A stretch of 18,780 nucleotides of DNA, taken from assembly GCA_045590395.1 (NCBI GenBank), contig JAZNQX010000024.1:1-18780 (forward strand). The letters are read 5' to 3'. Both the position numbers and the translations under genes were made by a program. Positions 16,593 through 18,780 of the stretch are shown here, piece by piece. The notes below the pieces were generated by a model that had not been told where the DNA came from, made no database searches, and saw only the letters and a list, made by a program, of their open reading frames with translations. Position 1 is the first letter of the stretch, and the number at the start of each line of letters is the position of its first letter. Source of the stretch: SIG607 sp045590395. GTDB taxonomy: Bacteria > Bacillota > Clostridia > Oscillospirales > Acutalibacteraceae.

Positions 16593-16662
16593 CTAGGGTC
16601 TAGGGAATAAACCATAAGTACCTAGTCCCTAACCCCTAGTTCCTAGCTCCTAGCTCCTAATA
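16593..16662. repeat. Heptanucleotide CCTAGNN tandem array with an inverted partner
   Basis: Six consecutive 7-base units from 16621 to 16662: CCTAGTC, CCTAACC, CCTAGTT, CCTAGCT, CCTAGCT, CCTAATA. To the left, CTAGGGTCTAGGGA (16593-16606) is the same motif in the opposite orientation and pairs with 16626-16639 at 12 of 14 positions. CTAG, usually rare in bacterial DNA, occurs six times in about 60 bases. The array abuts the terminator of the upstream GH16 gene. Confidence 0.75.
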
Positions 16663-16698
16663 AAAAAAACAGACCGACTTTCGTCGGTCTGTTTTTTT
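16663..16698 (-). terminator. Rho-independent terminator of the upstream GH16 gene
   Basis: Arms AAAAAAACAGACCGAC (16663-16678) and GTCGGTCTGTTTTTTT (16683-16698) around a TTTC loop: a perfect 16-base stem with A- and T-runs, potentially bidirectional. It overlaps the last two bases of the stop codon at 16697-16699. Confidence 0.92.
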
Positions 16699-18780
16699 AT
16701 TTCGCCCAGTTAAGCTCACTACCAAGGTCTTCTCTTTGATAAATTCTTACATAATCAAGATAGGTTTCGTAGTAATCAACTGCTCTCTGTGCATCGGTAG
16801 CGTTGTTCCACGCGCCGTCTCCCATTCCAACAGCGCACATACACTGGCTGATAATAAGATAGTCGGTGGTAACATTCTGATTGTGCTCAGAGCTAAACTC
16901 AAAGAACTTAATTCCGTCAAAAGCAAATACTTCTTTTTCGGGTGTCCAAAGGTATGTGAAGGTGTGGTAGTCGTCATAAATGCTGGTTTCGTCAGAATCA
17001 GGCACATAGGTCTGCTGTCTGGAAGCATACTGACTACTGTCAAGGCTTGAATGTCCGTCATCCAGAGCGTTTCCTGCTCCCCACCAATAGTGAACATTGG
17101 GAACAAATTTGTTAAGATTACCGAAGTTTTCCATCAAGTCTATTTCGGTTTTATAGTCCTGAGCATCACGATGGTAGCGTGTATAAGAGTTGGTACCAAC
17201 GGTCCAGAAACCTGTATAGGTAACAGGTGCGCTAAGCTTTGTTTTAATTTCCCACATACCGTACTTAAAGCCCATAGAATAGCAGGTGGACATTTCGGAT
17301 GCAATATTATTCACACCGTCCTCCCCTATTCTTGCCGCAGTAAGCACAGCCTTGCCGTCGGTGGTGAATATACCATTCTCAACCACTCTGCCAAGATAGG
17401 TGGTGTAGCCCGGGTCACCCGGGTTTCTGAAGTCGGTTTGACCGCCAAGCATTGTGGTTCTGCCGCTCCAACTTCCCATTTTTCTGTCGCCGTGAGAGCC
17501 CCATACCTGAGCGTTCACCTGAGAAGCATCAAAATCGTCATTAAAGGTAAGAGCATAGTTATCAGCCGTTTCCTTAACATAGCCTTCAACATAGTAGCCT
17601 TCCTTAAGGTCGGCGCCACAGCCAAGACCGTCCTTCATTTTAAGGTAGTCTATAAAGTCCTTAACACCCTGCATGGTAGCAAGGTCGCTACCGCCCTTAA
17701 TTATAAGTCTGCCGCCTGAAACGGTTATTACATACTTGTTTTCCTCTTTTACGGTAAGCCCCTTGCTTGAGGCGCGCTTAGTGTCACCTATAACTATTTC
17801 GTTTTTGAGGACGTCCGCCTTTTCGGTTAGGCGGTTTAAGGTAACACCGTGGGTATCTTTTGCATAAGCAATAAGGTTTTCTATCTGCTGTCCGTAAATA
17901 TAGGACATTGTTTTGGGGTGAACAATGGTAAACTCACTCCAATGAGCGCCTGCAATGGTGTGAACATCAACATTTGTATATTCAGAGTTTACCTCCTCTA
18001 CTTCCTTAACGGTGGTACGCTTGTCAGAGGAATAAAGAGTATAAATATTGTTATACTGGTCTTTTAGTTTTACATAACCTCTTGCAGATATAAGACGAAG
18101 GTCCTGCTTTGCAAAGTCGGTTATATAACCGCTGTATATCATTTCACCCGTTTTGCTGTCATAATCCCAGTACTCATTAAAGCCGTTTGTTTTGCTGATT
18201 ACGGCGTGGCCTTTCTTAGTGGAATTAGCAAGTGTTACAGGGCTTACAACAACACCGTTTTCGGTATAGGTGCCTGTTGCGGTATTTCTTGCATTTTTAA
18301 AGATAATACCGCGTTCAACAAGTGTTAAGGTATCCGCGCCTGCGGTAACATTTACAAAGTCAGACGATTTATAGCCAAAAGCAAATCTCATTGCCTGACC
18401 GCCAACAGCATTACTTGCATCCTCGGTTAGTACCATTGAGCCTGCATCGCTTAGCACGTCTATCTTTTCTACCGTGAAGTTATCAAGGCTGATTTTATCG
18501 CCCTCTGCACCCTCTACGGTCACATAAAGCATATCGCCGTAAACCGCGTTCTCGTTATCCTTAGCATTTACATTCTCGTCATCAGGTACGGTATATGTAA
18601 ATGAAGAGGTAAGGTAGCGTACTGCAGTACGGTATGCACCCGTTACTTCACCGGAAGTTATTACACGCACATTACCTTCTTCGGTATAATCTGTACGGTT
18701 TACATTAATATCCATTTCACTTGCCGTGGCAAAGGCTATTTTAACACCCGCATTATAGGCTTTGTAATTAAAGGTTATCT
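16697..18780 (-). CDS. GH16 family glycoside hydrolase, 5' part outside the window
   Basis: The frame is open to the window edge. The ATG at 18715 is probably internal, since the 21 codons before it continue in CBM-like style ('FNYKAYNAGVKIAFATAS'), so the N-terminus and any signal peptide are missing here. Numbering from that Met (672 residues): end of a jelly-roll/CBM-like module (to about 85), a beta-rich region (about 86-230), one copy of the 'EIVIGDTKR' domain (about 258-365) homologous to the second copy in the GH16 lipoprotein (shared 'I.IKGGSDLAT'), and a GH16 catalytic domain (about 386-663). The catalytic motif is EIDLME (524-529), nucleophile Glu524 and acid/base Glu529, followed by 'NVHYWW'. 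It is a paralogue of the 633-residue GH16 enzyme and ends in its own terminator. Probably an extracellular beta-glycanase; the substrate is not determined. Confidence 0.9.
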   Translation of the reverse strand, partial: ITFNYKAYNAGVKIAFATASEMDINVNRTDYTEEGNVRVITSGEVTGAYRTAVRYLTSSFTYTVPDDENVNAKDNENAVYGDMLYVTVEGAEGDKISLDNFTVEKIDVLSDAGSMVLTEDASNAVGGQAMRFAFGYKSSDFVNVTAGADTLTLVERGIIFKNARNTATGTYTENGVVVSPVTLANSTKKGHAVISKTNGFNEYWDYDSKTGEMIYSGYITDFAKQDLRLISARGYVKLKDQYNNIYTLYSSDKRTTVKEVEEVNSEYTNVDVHTIAGAHWSEFTIVHPKTMSYIYGQQIENLIAYAKDTHGVTLNRLTEKADVLKNEIVIGDTKRASSKGLTVKEENKYVITVSGGRLIIKGGSDLATMQGVKDFIDYLKMKDGLGCGADLKEGYYVEGYVKETADNYALTFNDDFDASQVNAQVWGSHGDRKMGSWSGRTTMLGGQTDFRNPGDPGYTTYLGRVVENGIFTTDGKAVLTAARIGEDGVNNIASEMSTCYSMGFKYGMWEIKTKLSAPVTYTGFWTVGTNSYTRYHRDAQDYKTEIDLMENFGNLNKFVPNVHYWWGAGNALDDGHSSLDSSQYASRQQTYVPDSDETSIYDDYHTFTYLWTPEKEVFAFDGIKFFEFSSEHNQNVTTDYLIISQCMCAVGMGDGAWNNATDAQRAVDYYETYLDYVRIYQREDLGSELNWAK

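Noticed and set aside
16621..16662. Heptamer array as a CRISPR or telomere-like array
   Set aside because: The units are 7 bases without spacers, so it is not CRISPR. The resemblance to CCCTAAA telomere repeats is superficial in a bacterial intergenic region.
17051..17719. 222-codon plus-strand open frame opposite the partial GH16 gene
   Set aside because: The opposite strand encodes a GH16 catalytic domain with an intact active-site motif. The plus frame has no family-like features and no ribosome site.

Overview
The window looks like chromosomal DNA from a low-to-moderate G+C Gram-positive anaerobe, most likely a gut Clostridia/Oscillospirales relative. The evidence is AT-rich spacers, strong AAAGGAG/GGAGG ribosome sites, lipoprotein signal peptides, a pth-mfd-foldase lipoprotein cluster, InlB-type B-repeats and Firmicutes-like promoters. 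This assignment is inference from gene content. No rRNA or other taxonomic marker is present. All genes except one lie on the minus strand.

Right-hand part (about 8.2-18.8 kb, minus strand): a block of large cell-surface and secreted carbohydrate-related genes. In transcription order these are: (i) the 3' part of a GH16 glycoside hydrolase that runs off the window edge; (ii) a spacer with a heptanucleotide CTAG repeat array and a strong promoter; (iii) a 1693-residue exported, membrane-anchored protein made of six jelly-roll/CBM-like modules separated by InlB/Listeria-Bacteroides repeats, two of the modules carrying a C2H2 zinc-finger-like insertion; (iv) a GH16 lipoprotein 19 bases downstream, almost certainly in the same operon; (v) a strong terminator; (vi) a short 319-residue secreted paralogue of one InlB+CBM segment of the giant protein, which loses homology abruptly at its C-terminus. 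Together they suggest a surface system that binds and cleaves a beta-glucan-like or other GH16-type polysaccharide. The substrate cannot be read from the sequence.

Middle part (about 2.7-7.9 kb): a housekeeping cluster. pth (peptidyl-tRNA hydrolase) and mfd (transcription-repair coupling factor) overlap by one base and share a promoter. Divergent from pth is the only plus-strand gene, a membrane-anchored CE4 polysaccharide/peptidoglycan deacetylase with an Ig-like domain. It ends at a bidirectional terminator shared with the minus-strand block.

Left part (0-2.7 kb): a SurA/PrsA-like foldase lipoprotein gene downstream of mfd with its own promoter and terminator, then an ABC-transporter sugar-type solute-binding lipoprotein with an almost consensus promoter. 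Its transporter partners, if linked, lie outside the window.
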